Assembly: GCA_023079485.1 (NCBI GenBank)
Contig: CM041084.1
Span: 35,500,609 to 35,564,608 of the forward strand
Source of the DNA: Archilochus colubris
Taxonomy: Eukaryota; Chordata; Aves; Apodiformes; Trochilidae
DNA length: 64,000 bases
Direction: 5' to 3'
Positions within the stretch are counted from its first letter, which is position 1. Every line of letters starts with the position of its first letter. Positions 1-11,536 of this stretch are shown one piece after another. The notes beneath the pieces were generated by a model. It was not told where the DNA came from, made no database searches, and saw nothing but the letters and a program-made list of their open reading frames with translations. The translations under genes and the position numbers were made by a program.

Positions 1-3000
1 AGGAACAAAATCCAAGGCAAGGTCTTGCAAGAGCAGGTCTAGTTCTGGGTTCAGGCATGTGCTTTGAGACTATGAGAAGCTTCATGGAGTGCATGCTGTG
101 TGCATACATATATCTATATCTCCTGTTCATACCTCAGGACTATGTTTACCATAAACACCTACAAGGTCCTGTTGACTCCACATTTGTCTCCCAGCACCCA
201 AACACAATGCTGTTCCTGGGTTCAGCTCCTTGAATGCCTACATCTGCATATGCACTTGTGGAGAGCTGTGGGAAGGCGCCCCCAGCAATGCCTTTAGGAG
301 CAACACCTACCTTACACCTACCTTCAGCTGCTTTGGCCACTCAGCAAGACTTTTCCTGCATGGATCCATGTCCTGCACACACATGGACACAAAATGTGTG
401 ATCTTCCCCAAGGTGGCATTGAGCAGAATGGGTTGGGAAGGGCCCTGTGAGAACAGCTTTCTGCTTTTTCCCTGCACCTATTTGCAGATTTTACCAGTCT
501 TTGGAGGACAGAACAGCAGGCATGGACTCCCTGGGCTGTGTCCCTGTAGTTTAAAAGCCTGCAGGATGCCTTTCTTCCTCCACATTCAGTCCAGCAGGCT
601 GTGGCCTCATCTTCCTTCTGGCCAGGATATGTGCATCCCTTTGCAGGCCTTTCCCTGGAGATCTTGAGCCAGAACACATTCCCCAAGGGCAGATGTGCAG
701 TCACTGGGGTGAGAAGAGGGAGGCTGGTGATGCCCAGCCTCTTCTTCAGGATATCAAACAGCAGGACCTGAACTCTGCATATATCAAGAAATGTTGCCTC
801 AGAGCCCACCCCAGGAGCAGGGGAAGGGGGGGGCAGGGCTCAGCAGTACCCATTCCTGGCACTGGACCAGCAGCATCTGGGTATGAGAGCAGCCCCTGGC
901 ACAGCCGGAGTAGACAGGGGGGATGCTACAGGTACCTAACCTGAATCTAGGTAGCAGCAGCATTAATAATACAGTGCTTTCACTGGCCAAAACACAGCAT
1001 TATAGTTAAGACACTGCATTTCACTTACATCTGGTGTTTACACAAGCCAGTGATTCAGTGCCAGACAAATCCTGCCTAATCTCTTGGGTAAAGTACTGTT
1101 AAGATAGCTGCCCGCAGCATTTCTTCTCTGTCTGCTCACTGGAGGCAGTGGCTGGTTCCCTGGGTAATAAAGAGCCAGCGACAGTTTCAGCTCATCTGTT
1201 CATTCACCCTTTCAGTATAAATGCCCAAAAAGCAGCAAAAATTTCATGTCTCTCCAAAACTGAATGACTCAGAAAAATAATGACTTCAAGGTGGCTCTCT
1301 CATCAGCTCCTTTCTACATGCATCAAGAATTACAGCATATGGCATCTATGAAAGAAGAGATTTAAAGCCATGGAAGCTACATTTAATCTTATAGAAGAGT
1401 ATAAAAGGATGCCTCAGGACAGTTTTGTGGAGGTCATTCAAAGAACTTCTATCAGTGTTGCTTAAATAAGACTTAACTGAGTTATTAATTCGTTTTTTTA
1501 GTCCTTGTTTACTTCAAGTTCCCTTTTTAAAATACCTTGTTCTTTCTTCTTTTCTTGGCACCTCATGGTTGAGCAAAAGTAGTGATCTGGGGTTTTGAGG
1601 TGGGATGGGAGAGGCTGTGTTATGAAAGCAGCTTCAGACTGCATTTTTATGCAGCCTAACTTCTTTTTTTTTTCATTTTCAGAGGCTTATTCCATGAAGA
1701 GACAACCAAATTGAGTGTGCATCCCTGCATTTATGAGAATAAAAATGTGGATATCAGAATGAAGGGAAGAAATAAAAAGTCAAAATTAATTACCATGCAC
1801 TCATTCACTAACACTCTGGAAGTGAGGTCCTGCTTGAAGGTAAAACTGTAAGTTTTCTGTGCCAATATATAAAAGCAATGTTGCATCCTTTGCTGAGAAA
1901 CTTGGATTTGCTCAAACTCTTATTTGGGTGTTGCTTTGGAACTAACAAAGATGTGCTGGTGTGGACAAGATGGGTGATTTAGGATTAATCCAGCCAACCA
2001 TGTAGGAAGAAGACTTAGATGAAATAATTTTGTGTATCCAAAGATAATTCATGAGTAGAATGCAAGCATTTTTCTATACTGTTCAATATACATGCCATAC
2101 TAGCCAGCAAGGGAAGCCCTTGTTTCAAATTTGCTTTCTCTTAGGTTGCAGGCACACTTGCTAAACTTTACTTATTATATTTTGGGCAGATTGGAGAGAT
2201 AGTTTGAGAAGAAAAAGAGTCATTAATAATCTGAAAATAAATCAAAATAGACAAGTAGGATGAATAAACCCTTACACAGACCACTACAAACTCCTCTTAT
2301 CTGCACCTGTGGCAGATGACAGATTTTAGTTAGATTTTCATTTAAAAAACCATAATAAGTCTCATCAACCAGGGGAATTCAGCATCAGGACAGCTTGCAA
2401 AGTAAGGTCACAAAAGTGTTCAGTAAGATAACCTCCTACTGAGGGTACTTCTTTGCACAGGTATGATTCTGATTCTTCCAAGAGGGTAGGACTAGAGATG
2501 ATACAGGATTGTGATAAAGGACTATCTTATAGAAGGGACAAAACTAATAATATTCCCAGTCAGTCTGAGGAAGACCCAATATCAGCCATTCCCACATTTA
2601 ATAACTACTGCAGTCCTGTGCAAGAAGCCACACTGTACCTCTGGGGGTCTCAAAAAGCACAACAAAGGCCATAATTCACAGTATCCCATGCTACTGGACA
2701 TCTGTGTTGCTCTAGGAGTGTTAACATGAGTGCCTGTGTGTTACTCAGCTTGCAGTCTCAAGGACATTCGTATGAGAGAGGTGAAGCCAGCCCTAGTGCA
2801 ACACCATGTCAGCATCAGCCCACAGCCCACAGCTTCCAGCATCACCTCTTTGGTGCAAGGCTGGAAGGTCTCTGCACTGTGCAGTGCTGTCCATGTGCAC
2901 CTGCAGCACCCAGGTTTCAGTGGAAGCTAAAGAAATAAAACTGTTTTTTTTATGGACAACCAACTCAGGCAGGGCATAAGGGAAATGAATGAGAAAGCAA

Positions 3001-4910
3001 CCAGGAATTTAGAATAAATAATCCAGCTCAGTTTCATGTGGGAAGAGTTCTGTGCAGAGAACAAAAGACAAGCAAAAGACCAAACAAAAAAATAGCTAGG
3101 TAGCTACTCCTGACAGCAAGTGTTGGAGGTAAATGAAGGAGAGGGAAACAATGTCCTTGCTTTCCCCACAGATGCACAAAGGCAAGAGAAGGGCTGGGGA
3201 ACAGACTGCAGGACCTACCTGTTCTGCCTAGCAGACCATCTGAGCTGCATTCTTCCTTCTCAAGGCAAAAATCAGTACCAGGCCTTTGCCAGTGGGTTGG
3301 GAAGAGCATCCTTTGGTGAAAACAGGGGAAAGAAGAGGCTTGCATTTGCCTGCCCATTCTCTGTTGGAGGGAGAAGTACCAGTGCACCTGCAAGTCCGTA
3401 TTTCTCCACTCTAGCTGTGCCCATTTGGAAAGCAGCTTCTAAATTTCCTGTAGGATTCAGCCCAGACTCTCTTGGAGCACAGAGCATCTGAACCACAGAG
3501 AACTGACTCCTGGTAATAATAGCACTGTAACTTGCCATACGTGAGAGTCCTGTGCCAAAATTAAATACCCAGAAGCATGTCAGAGTTTTCTGCAAGAACA
3601 GTAGCAGCACTGTTCAGAAGCATCACCTTGCAGCAGATAAAAACCTTTAAAAAGGATCATGGAAAAACAATAGTGGAAAAAAAGAACAGGAGAAGAAAAG
3701 GCCTGCCTCCAGCTTCATATTAACCTGCCCCCGACTGCGTTCATCATGGTAATTTTATATTTGACATGTGTTAGATCAACAGGGAGCACAGATGGCTGCA
3801 CTCACGTGTGAGCCTGCAGACACCCACTGGGACTCCAGCAGCACCTCTGTCACTTCCCTGTAATGTGGGGAGGGGGGCTCCTGCCTGCAAAGCAACAAGA
3901 GGAGGGCACTGAAGGTTAATAAAGGCAGTCAGCACATAATTATCACTCCCTCGTTAGCTTCATCCTCTCAGGAATAAATTAGAGGGACAAAGTAAGGAAT
4001 AACTGTGAGAAGCTTAGTGTGGGGCTGCAGCTCCGCATGCCAGAGGAGAGGAGGGCCACCTTCCTGGAGGGGCTCTGCTTCAATCCACTGGGGTATTTTA
4101 GAGACAGCTGCATCTATATGAGGGAAAGTATTAATATTTGAATATTTTAGGTAGCTGCATTGATTTTCTTTAAGCATTTAGTAGCACTAAATATGAATCC
4201 AGAGAAAGCAAGTGTTCTTGCCCCTTTTATCCAGCGGCCTTAGGCACATCTGCCAGACAGATTCTTTTCACACACAAACACACACACACACACACCTCCC
4301 AGTCTCTTGATCAATCTGCATAACTCTGGGCCTGCAGTAAAAGGGACACTTTAAGATGATTAATAGTGCTCTTGAGACTGCAGCTCCAGAATGAGAAGTC
4401 TCATTTGCAACACAGACAACAAGAGCTCAATTAGCCATCTCTGTGCACACGTGTAAGCGACGAACACAAGGCTGCCTCTCTATCCAGTTAAAACAGCAGA
4501 TGAATTCCCAAGGTGAAGTACTTGCTAGGCAGAGTTGTTACATTTGAAATCAACTCACTGTTAATTGTTTCATCTCAATGCTGTCAAAGAATAAAAAAAA
4601 TAATAATAAAAAAAAAAAAATAATCTTGGGGTAATGCAGAGCCAGGAAATATTGGTCACAGCCCTAAAAGGCCACAAGTCAGAATTCTGACTGACAGTGA
4701 AGCAGAACAAACTAAGGAAGCAGAAAACGTTCAGCTTTTAGGTGGAAGACAGAATGAAGTTACAAAAAAATATAAAGCATAAAACACAAGGAGGTTTTGC
4801 TCACTGTGGCAAATTTTGGGAAAGTCAGAAAAATAACACTCCTGGTGTCACTTCTGGACTTTAATTATCAAACACTATTCTCCACACAATTGTTTTCTCT
4901 ATCCACTGGT
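1..4910. other. Intergenic DNA, no gene recognised
   Basis: No conserved coding sequence is visible here on either strand. The longer open frames (for example 324-809 on the minus strand) have no recognisable domain, no splice context and overlap other frames of similar length, as expected by chance in moderately GC-rich DNA. The stretch lies downstream of the 3' end of TBC1D5. In amniotes the next gene on that side is normally PLCL2 in convergent orientation (established synteny), but I cannot identify any PLCL2 exon or UTR here. Apart from a CA microsatellite and an A/T-rich tract at about 4594-4622, I see no structure. Confidence 0.6.
4269..4295. repeat. (CA)n microsatellite
   Basis: Run of CA dinucleotides interrupted once by an AAA step. 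Simple repeat, probably polymorphic in length. Confidence 0.9.
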
Positions 4911-5069
4911 ATCATAGAATCACAGAGTGGCTTAGGTTGGCAGGGACCTTAGAGAGCATCTACTCCAACCTCTCTGTCATGGGCAGGGACACCTCTCATC
5001 TAGACAAGGTTGCTCAAGGCCTCATCCAACCTGACCTTCAACACTTCCAGGGAGGGGGCAGCCACAGTG
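4911..5069 (-). mobile_element. CR1 LINE 3'-end fragment
   Basis: The plus strand reads ATCATAGAATCACAGAGTGG and continues through the typical avian CR1 3' UTR landmarks in reverse complement: 'CAGGGACCTTAGAGAGCATC', 'CTCCAACC', 'GGGCAGGGACACCTC' and 'GGTTGCTCAAGGCC'. The element is therefore on the minus strand, with its 3' end at 4911. It is strongly 5' truncated, and similarity stops near 5069, just before a short local duplication of GTACTAAACATCCA. It has no coding capacity. Confidence 0.9.
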
Positions 5070-8000
5070 TACTAAACATCCACTTGTACTAAACATCCAG
5101 AGATAAAAGAGATTAAAATCCCAGTGATGCCCCTCTGGTGTGCTTTGGCACCTTCCTGTTATATTCCACCTAAAAAACTTCCTCTGGTGAAGGCTGCCAT
5201 GATGGGTGAATAACAATCTTTTACAGGGCAAGCAGGTACCCTGTGAAGGGTTGCAGAAGACTTCCTGGCTGAGTCTCCACAATGGCTGTGGAGTCTGGAA
5301 TATCTAATATCTCTTTACGAAGCCTTCAAGAAGCTTCATTATGCACAGACCAGCCACAGGGACAGCTGCAGGGTAAATTTCCATGAGTGGCATTTCAGAA
5401 GTGACTTGACCAATAGTATCAGGGGATGTACACAGCCCAGGATTGGAATTTTCCTATCCTCCTGCAAGCAGGCACGACCTCTGTCTCTGTGTGTCCTGCT
5501 GTGGTGCAGCTAACCCATGCAGTTTGAGAAAGCTGGCTTCCTTGGAGCAGAACTCTGCAGCTATAGAAACCCACCTACTGGTGTGGCTACTCAGTCTTCT
5601 CAAGGTAATGGGCAGCTGGACACAGGGACTGCCCAATTTTGTCTTGGGTTTATCAGTTACCTCTTCTTTTTCTCAAAAAAATATATTTGTGTTGATGCCA
5701 GCAGCCAGTACAGGTCGTCACCATACTTAGCTGTTTATAGCTTTATTCCACTGGAACAAAACTATAGACAGCAAGCCAGAAAATGTTTCTTGAATAAATA
5801 ATTTAATTAAGATCATACCTTCCTATGTGGATGGGCAATTTTATTAAAAAAAAAAAACAACAACACACCACAAAACCCAACTTTTCAGGGAGTTACTACT
5901 TTCAGTACTCTTAACACTGAATATGAGATGTTTGAAAGTTGTGTGTTCAGGACTTCCTACAAAAGTTGTTCCCTTGCATTACAAGCAGTCACTTCTCTGC
6001 AGGCATGGGCTGCTAAGTAAATCTGCCAGCCACTTCCATAAAAGACAACTCTGCCCAAAGGGATTTTTCTTTTCCCATGAGAAAGCACTAGAAGAACATA
6101 TTCTGCACAGAATAGCAACGGAAAAGAACAACCTTGAGGAGAGTATTCCTACCTCTTTTCCTTGCTGCTCTTCCACATTTCCTGTAGTGAGCTGGACTGT
6201 GTGGCTTTGCAGAGCTGAACACCACTGGTTCACACCTCAGTTCAAAGGAACCTCTTGTGCAATGACTGGCTTTGGCAGTGTAGTTGATGTACAAAGGGAT
6301 TCTGTTAAGATCTCACACTGCAGGAAATCTGGCAATTAAAAATTCTACCATGAGAATAAAAACTCAAGAGATTTCTTTCAGAAAACAGTGTCCTCCTGTA
6401 CCACTGCTTTACAGAGCAGTGGGATAACCTGCTTCATATTGCTTAGCTATTTGACAGGATTTGGTTTGGGAAGGACTCCAGAAACAGCTAACTCCCCAAG
6501 GCCTGCAGAAGGCTGTAACAGAAGCTAACTCACAGGAAACAACCAGATTTATGGTGTTTCAATGTGTTTCACCTGTGGATTAACAAAAAGAAAAATTGAG
6601 ATTTCAGGAAATTCACCTGAACACATTTTTTACCACTGCAAAAACACACAGCCCTCCCCTTCTCTCTATCTGTTAAACAACCTAAAAATACCTTGGCATG
6701 TCCAGTTGTACAGCAAGGTGAGGTTCTTACTGTCAGCTCCTTTCCCCTGATCACCCTTCCCTGTAGCTGCCCTGTTTCACAGGGACTTCCCCTGGCTCAC
6801 TCCCTGTGCTGTGTATGCAGCATGGCAGGATCAAGCTGCCCCAGTGCTGCCTCCAGCCACTCTGCTTATTCCATTTTCATCACGAAGTACAAAGCTGAAG
6901 TGAAAGGCACCACTTTCCAAGTTGTGAGGGTGCCTGCTGTGAAGATGCAGTGATGTCAGTGCTGAATAATTAAGTGATAATGTAATAACTGTGAGTTGGT
7001 ACTCCATTAAGTGAGCTCCTGCTGACTGCTTAATGAGAAAACAAAAACTCCAAACCCATTAATACATTAAAATGTAAAAAAGATAACTTAGCAATAACCA
7101 CTTGAGAGTCGTCTTCTGAAAACACGAGAAACCATGAACTATCCCACTGATGCATTTTGAAAAGACCCAGAAGTCGATTTTCTTTTCAGAAAGGTGGAGG
7201 AATAGGTGGCAATACTGATGGGTTTGCTGTTTCCCCTGTGTGAGATCTGAATCCTTTGTTGTAAAAAAAGAGCAAGGCTAGGTCTCCTGTTCCTGTAACA
7301 ATGCTGCAATGACTGTAAGACAGAGGCTGTGAAGTGTGCAGCTCCTTGGCTTGTGGACATCAGTAATTTGAGGAGAGTCTAGAGGAAATGCTCTTATTTG
7401 CCAACATAACATCTAAGATTCACAAAAAATTCACTGGTATGATATGGCTGCAAACTCTGGGAGGAATAAAGTCCAGTGTAAAAATTACCTGCCTGTGTTT
7501 CTCCTGCTGGGGTGGTGGTGACTGAGTTGAGCATCTTCCAGAGAGGACTTGGGTGAGATATGGCCTCTGCCAAGGGGACCCATAGACCACAGCAGCCTCA
7601 GGCAGCCATGACCTCAAGTCACATACAGCTTTAAAATCAAAACTGCTGCTTTGAAAATAAAGCCAGCACAGTTTAGACATTAATATGAGGTTTAGGCTTC
7701 ACACAAATGGTGACAGCCTCAGCACAACCAAACGAGCGATAGTATTTTTGCTTGCATCATTATCTTGTGCATGATCTGTGGAAAGACAGTAAAGCCTTAA
7801 TTCTATTATTTTCCCCAGATGGTATTAAGGAAAAAACAGGATGTGAAGTTTACAGCTCAGTGCCCTGATTTCTGGAGGTCTGTTAGCTGAAACAGAGCCT
7901 CTAACAAAATATTTATATGCTCCTAGAAGCTTTCTCATGAAAAAAGAACAAGTATTATTTGCATTTTCACTGGTTTTATTTGAGAATCCCATTCAACGTA

Positions 8001-8956
8001 AATTATTCAATGTATAGAATTTATAATGAAAGCATAAAGATCTGTATTTGCTTAAGAAATACATGTGTCGTTCCCAAGTACCACAGAGGTGTATAAGCCC
8101 ATTTTCAAGATTTGGCATTCTATTAAGGAACTGAAACTTCGTACACAAATAACATGAACTACCTGCTATTTCAGCTCATAATAACCTGCAGCAGCAGTCT
8201 GGGTGTACCCTTGTTTACTCCAACCAACATGCTGAGCCTTACAGGAAATACAGACAGTTAACATGCAAGAATGACATCTCCCTGCTTCCTGAAGGACATC
8301 CAAGTGTATCATCAAGGACACTCTCAGCAAGTGATTTTTTTTCCCCCCTCCACTAAACGTACCCTGATCTGAGTTATTTATCATACTATCTGAAAGGCAA
8401 GGTCTTCACTCACACCGTGTAATGAAATTGGATATTTTGTAGGAAACACAATAACAACAATTCTAAAAAAGTAGAAGAAAAGAACCTGGGGGAGGGACGA
8501 GGAAGGGGGAACCAGCATGCTCATTGTCATTCCATATTTATAGTCCTTAATAGTTCAAAACAGACTTTCAGAGGTGTGGTCACCTCCAGCTTCAATCTTT
8601 AGGAAATGCTTTCCAGTGATACTCTTGGACACATCTTTCTTCAAGGACAACTCTAGCAATGTTGGCGAAGCCCTTCTCCATAAAAAAGGGAGTCCTGACT
8701 TTCTCACCCTCCCCCAAATAAATTAAAAGTATTTCCTGCAAAGTAATATCTGTGTTCTGTACTGAGGTCTGTCTTTTACCATGAGAGAGATAAGGTGGAA
8801 ATTGTGAGGTCCATTAGGGATGTTGCTATTTAAGATGCTCAGATATGGAGGAACAGGCAGCTGTTCTTAATGTAGAAATTGGCAGGTGAAGATCATTGTA
8901 AAAGACCACTTTGGCAATGTCCATCATCTGGCAATAAATTCTTTAAATCCTAAAAA
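5070..8956. other. Intergenic DNA, no gene recognised
   Basis: No supported gene. The short open frames near 5.4-6.3 kb do not resemble known proteins and overlap frames on the opposite strand. The segment from about 6.95 to 7.1 kb is AT-rich with several ATTAA/TTAAT steps, but nothing in it can be called. An A tract lies near 5845-5857. Confidence 0.55.
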
Positions 8957-8962
8957 CTTGGT
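8957..8962. repeat. Left target-site duplication (CTTGGT)
   Basis: CTTGGT directly precedes the TGTAGTG end of the palindromic element and recurs exactly at 9530-9535, directly after its CACTACA end. A perfect 6-bp direct repeat is what a retroviral-type integrase leaves; 6 bp is usual for alpha- and beta-like retroviruses. Confidence 0.8.
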
Positions 8963-9213
8963 TGTAGTGAAATGAGGCAACCAGGTGCCACTAATTGCCA
9001 GGTAGTGGGCGTGAGCTTGTGTCAAGCCCACCTGTGCCTGATTAGGGTGGGCCCCCACTATGCATGAGCAGGATTAGGGGGCCAATAAAAGGTGAGTCCT
9101 GAAGCACAGGCTCAGCTCATTCCTGAGCACACCTGCAGACAGGTCAGTCGCTTCTCTCAGCACTGTATTACCTTCATTGTGCCAATAGCGCTCATCGCCA
9201 TCAGGGTGAGGCT
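8963..9213 (+). repeat. Left arm of palindrome (LTR-like)
   Basis: Begins TGTAGTGAAATGAGG. It contains GCCAATAAAAGGTGAG about 135 bp in and ends CAGGGTGAGGCT. Read on the plus strand it has the layout of a short LTR: TG start, AATAAA box, then a U5-like stretch with a CA near 9202-9203. The last bases (GGCT) also form one side of the tRNA-like acceptor stem, so the arm and the tRNA-like sequence overlap by four bases. Confidence 0.75.
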
Positions 9214-9282
9214 CTGAGGAGTCTCGAATCCGGGGCCTCGGCATTGCGGTACTGCGTGCTAGCCGGCTGCGCCACTCAAGCC
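9210..9282 (-). pseudogene. tRNA-like sequence, closest to tRNA-Ile(UAU)
   Basis: The minus strand gives a 73-nt sequence with GGCTTGA at the 5' end. TCAGAGCC at the 3' end pairs with it except for one bulged G. An A-box-like block reads GTGGCGCAGCCGGCTAGC, then comes GCAATGCCGAGG, then a B-box-like GGATTCGAGACTCC. From memory of the family, the blocks GTGGCGCA, GTAC and CAATGCCGAGG match tRNA-Ile with anticodon UAU. The anticodon loop is only six bases (CCGCAA) and carries no UAU. The T stem seems to have lost one base, and no CCA follows. It is therefore a degenerate copy, not a working tRNA gene. Its position at the exact tip of a palindrome is very odd. Confidence 0.65.
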
Positions 9283-9529
9283 TCACCCTGATGGTGATGA
9301 GCACTGGTGGCACAATGAAGGTAGTGCAGTGCTGAGAGAAACAACTGGCCTCTCTGCTGGCTTGCTCAGGACTGAGCTGAGCCTGTGCTTCAAGCCTCAC
9401 CTTTTATTGGCCCCGTGGTCCTGCTCATGCACAGTGGGGGCCCACCCTAATCAGGCACAGGTGGGCTTGACACAAGCTCATGCCCACTACCTGGCAATTA
9501 GTGGCACCTGGTTGCCTCATTTCACTACA
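9279..9529 (-). repeat. Right arm of palindrome (LTR-like, inverted)
   Basis: Reverse complement of the left arm with the same length of 251 bp. Differences cluster in the inner two thirds and many are transitions, for example ATTGTGCCAATAGCG against ATTGTGCCACCAGTG. Equal arm lengths with no insertions or deletions between them suggest one event followed by point mutation, not two independent insertions. Confidence 0.75.
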
Positions 9530-9535
9530 CTTGGT
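9530..9535. repeat. Right target-site duplication (CTTGGT)
   Basis: Exact copy of 8957-8962, directly following the CACTACA terminus. Confidence 0.8.
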
Positions 9536-11536
9536 GTGGGTTTTTTTTGTGGCCCTCTGGGAGATTTGCTTTTTACAGGTAGTCAAGGTAAAGAAACAGG
9601 CTTCTCTGAGATTACAATGACTGTCAAATACCATGATGCTAATGCCACATTTAGGGCCAGATAAACCCTGCAAGGTAGTAGACTGTTGTTTTCATGAAGG
9701 TTCTCATTACATACAAAAGGAACAAGTTGAAATACAGCTACTTCCAAAATGTTTCAAACCAATTGGTCATCCTCATCCAAACCCCCTTCATCCTTGCATA
9801 AAGGTTTGCTTATGCCCCCCCAGAATAGGTCTGCTGTGAACGAGAGAGCTTTTCAGCCTAAGGAACATTATTTGAAGTCATCCCATATGTAAGAATTCAT
9901 TGGTACTCTCAGACTTTCTAAAAAGAGAAACCTTGGTTTCCATACTTAAACACCCAAGCATACCGTATTTGTTCTGCACAGACTTCTCCAACTCATTTTT
10001 TTTTCCCTGCAGGAAACTTCCCCTCCCACAAAGTAAATCAACCAATGAATTCAAATTAAGCTCAGCACTTTTATGTAAAAGTAATAAACACCCCAAAATA
10101 ACAAACCACACATACACACAGAACTACTTCTTTCTTCTTGCAGAATCGGTTGAATTGCAAAGATCTGGAGCTGAACTTTGTGAAAGACTCCAAGAAAAAG
10201 AACCTGCTCTAAATTCTTCCAGGCTTTCATGCTGCAGAGAGATTGCAATACATGGTATTGGATAAATTGGCACGTAACAGTGCAGAGGCTGACGTATCCA
10301 ACACTGTTTTTTCTCTGTGCTGGATTTACTCCTGAATTAAAATATAAAGCTAAGTCCAGTCTTTATTGCTAGCAACCACAAAGGTAATGTAGAGCATGAA
10401 TTACTTTTCCTGTCATTGGCAAATATTCTCTGCATCAGTACATGTAGGCAAGTGATAATTCAGAAGAAGCCATGAATGTATCAAATCCGTATTTCCATGC
10501 CCAGAAAGTCACTGCAGTCACAGAATGGTTTGTCTGGGCAGCAACTTCATATGAATGTAACAAACACAGTCTCAGCCAATTACTTTTGTTGCATGGATCT
10601 ATTTGATCCAGGCTATTGTTCAAACATGGCCTTAGTCTTGAATTCTGTAGAAAATTGACGTGGAGAGTAGGAGGTATGCTCTCAGCATATGAGCCATTGG
10701 AGGTTTGTTTTTTTTTTTTTGCAGAGTTTACATGAGCAAATATGTGACACTAATGATGTATCTATAGTACCTTTAAACTCATCTCTGCAACCAACTCATT
10801 TTTTTTCATCTACAAGTTTATAGTCCTCAGAAATGCCATAACAAATAGACCAGCTCCAACTATCAGCTTGAAGCAAACCAGGGTCTCCCCATTACCTCAG
10901 CAGCAGAGACCACTTTTCATGCAGTCCTTATGCACTATTAGGGGAGAGCTATAATTATACTCTCTGGAGCTCAGGAAAATGGCATGCAGAACAGCTAAGA
11001 CAAGACTTTAAAAGCTGCTGGATGTACTTCCAGAAGCAGTAAAGCACTTCAGCTACTAAACCCAAAGGTCTACTTCAGTGGTATTTAGGCATCTACCCCA
11101 TTCAGATGTTAACTTGTTTGGTTTCACATCCTCTCATCCTGCCCATGCTACCCCAGTGTATCACAAGGGGTCACAACCAAACCAAAGAGCAAGCAGCCCC
11201 TGGTCTTGTTCAGTGCAGCTCTGCCCACTGGCTGTCTATCAGCTTGCTGAGGGGTTCACATAGGTCCCCTACAGCAAAGCAGAAGTATTTGACTCCTTGA
11301 TTTTCTGTGACACTTGGGTAGATGGTAGACCTTGAAGCAGCTGGGATGGGAGCACAGCGTGTTCCCTATTTCCATAATGGCCATGGAGGCTATAGCAGAG
11401 ATTGCAGTATTTGTCCTTGGAGAATCTCAGATTTCCTACTCCCAGGTCACCTAAGGAATACAAATTGCCTGGGCAAGCATCCAAAGTGGTGCAGAAAAGG
11501 CAGTGCTTTGCCTTGCATTGATTAAATGATAAGTGT
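9536..11536. other. Intergenic DNA, no gene recognised
   Basis: No coding sequence, RNA gene or repeat family that I recognise. Short T tracts lie at about 9541-9548 and 10709-10721. Open frames are short and overlap on both strands. Confidence 0.5.

Larger units (their letters stand above)
8963..9529. mobile_element. Palindromic LTR-like element with tRNA-like centre
   Basis: A 567-bp insertion made of two 251-bp inverted arms (8963-9213 and 9279-9529) around a 65-bp centre. The outer ends are TGTAGTG and CACTACA, so the element has TG...CA termini. It is bounded on both sides by the perfect direct repeat CTTGGT. I count about 21 differences between the arms by eye, roughly 92% identity; the outermost ~95 bp differ at only one or two positions. 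Each arm contains GGCCAATAAAAGG, usable as a TATA-like or poly(A) signal of an LTR. The centre is a 73-nt tRNA-like sequence. It encodes no protein of note; open frames inside it are mirror images of each other. The retroviral-type origin is inferred. The symmetry, ends and duplication are seen directly. Confidence 0.8.

Noticed and set aside
324..809. 161-codon open frame on the minus strand
   Set aside because: Amino-acid content looks random (Cys- and Trp-rich), no known motif, and overlapping frames on the other strand.
9074..9664. Open frames on opposite strands that resemble each other (9074-9400 minus, 9329-9664 plus)
   Set aside because: The resemblance comes from the inverted arms of the palindrome, not from two related genes.
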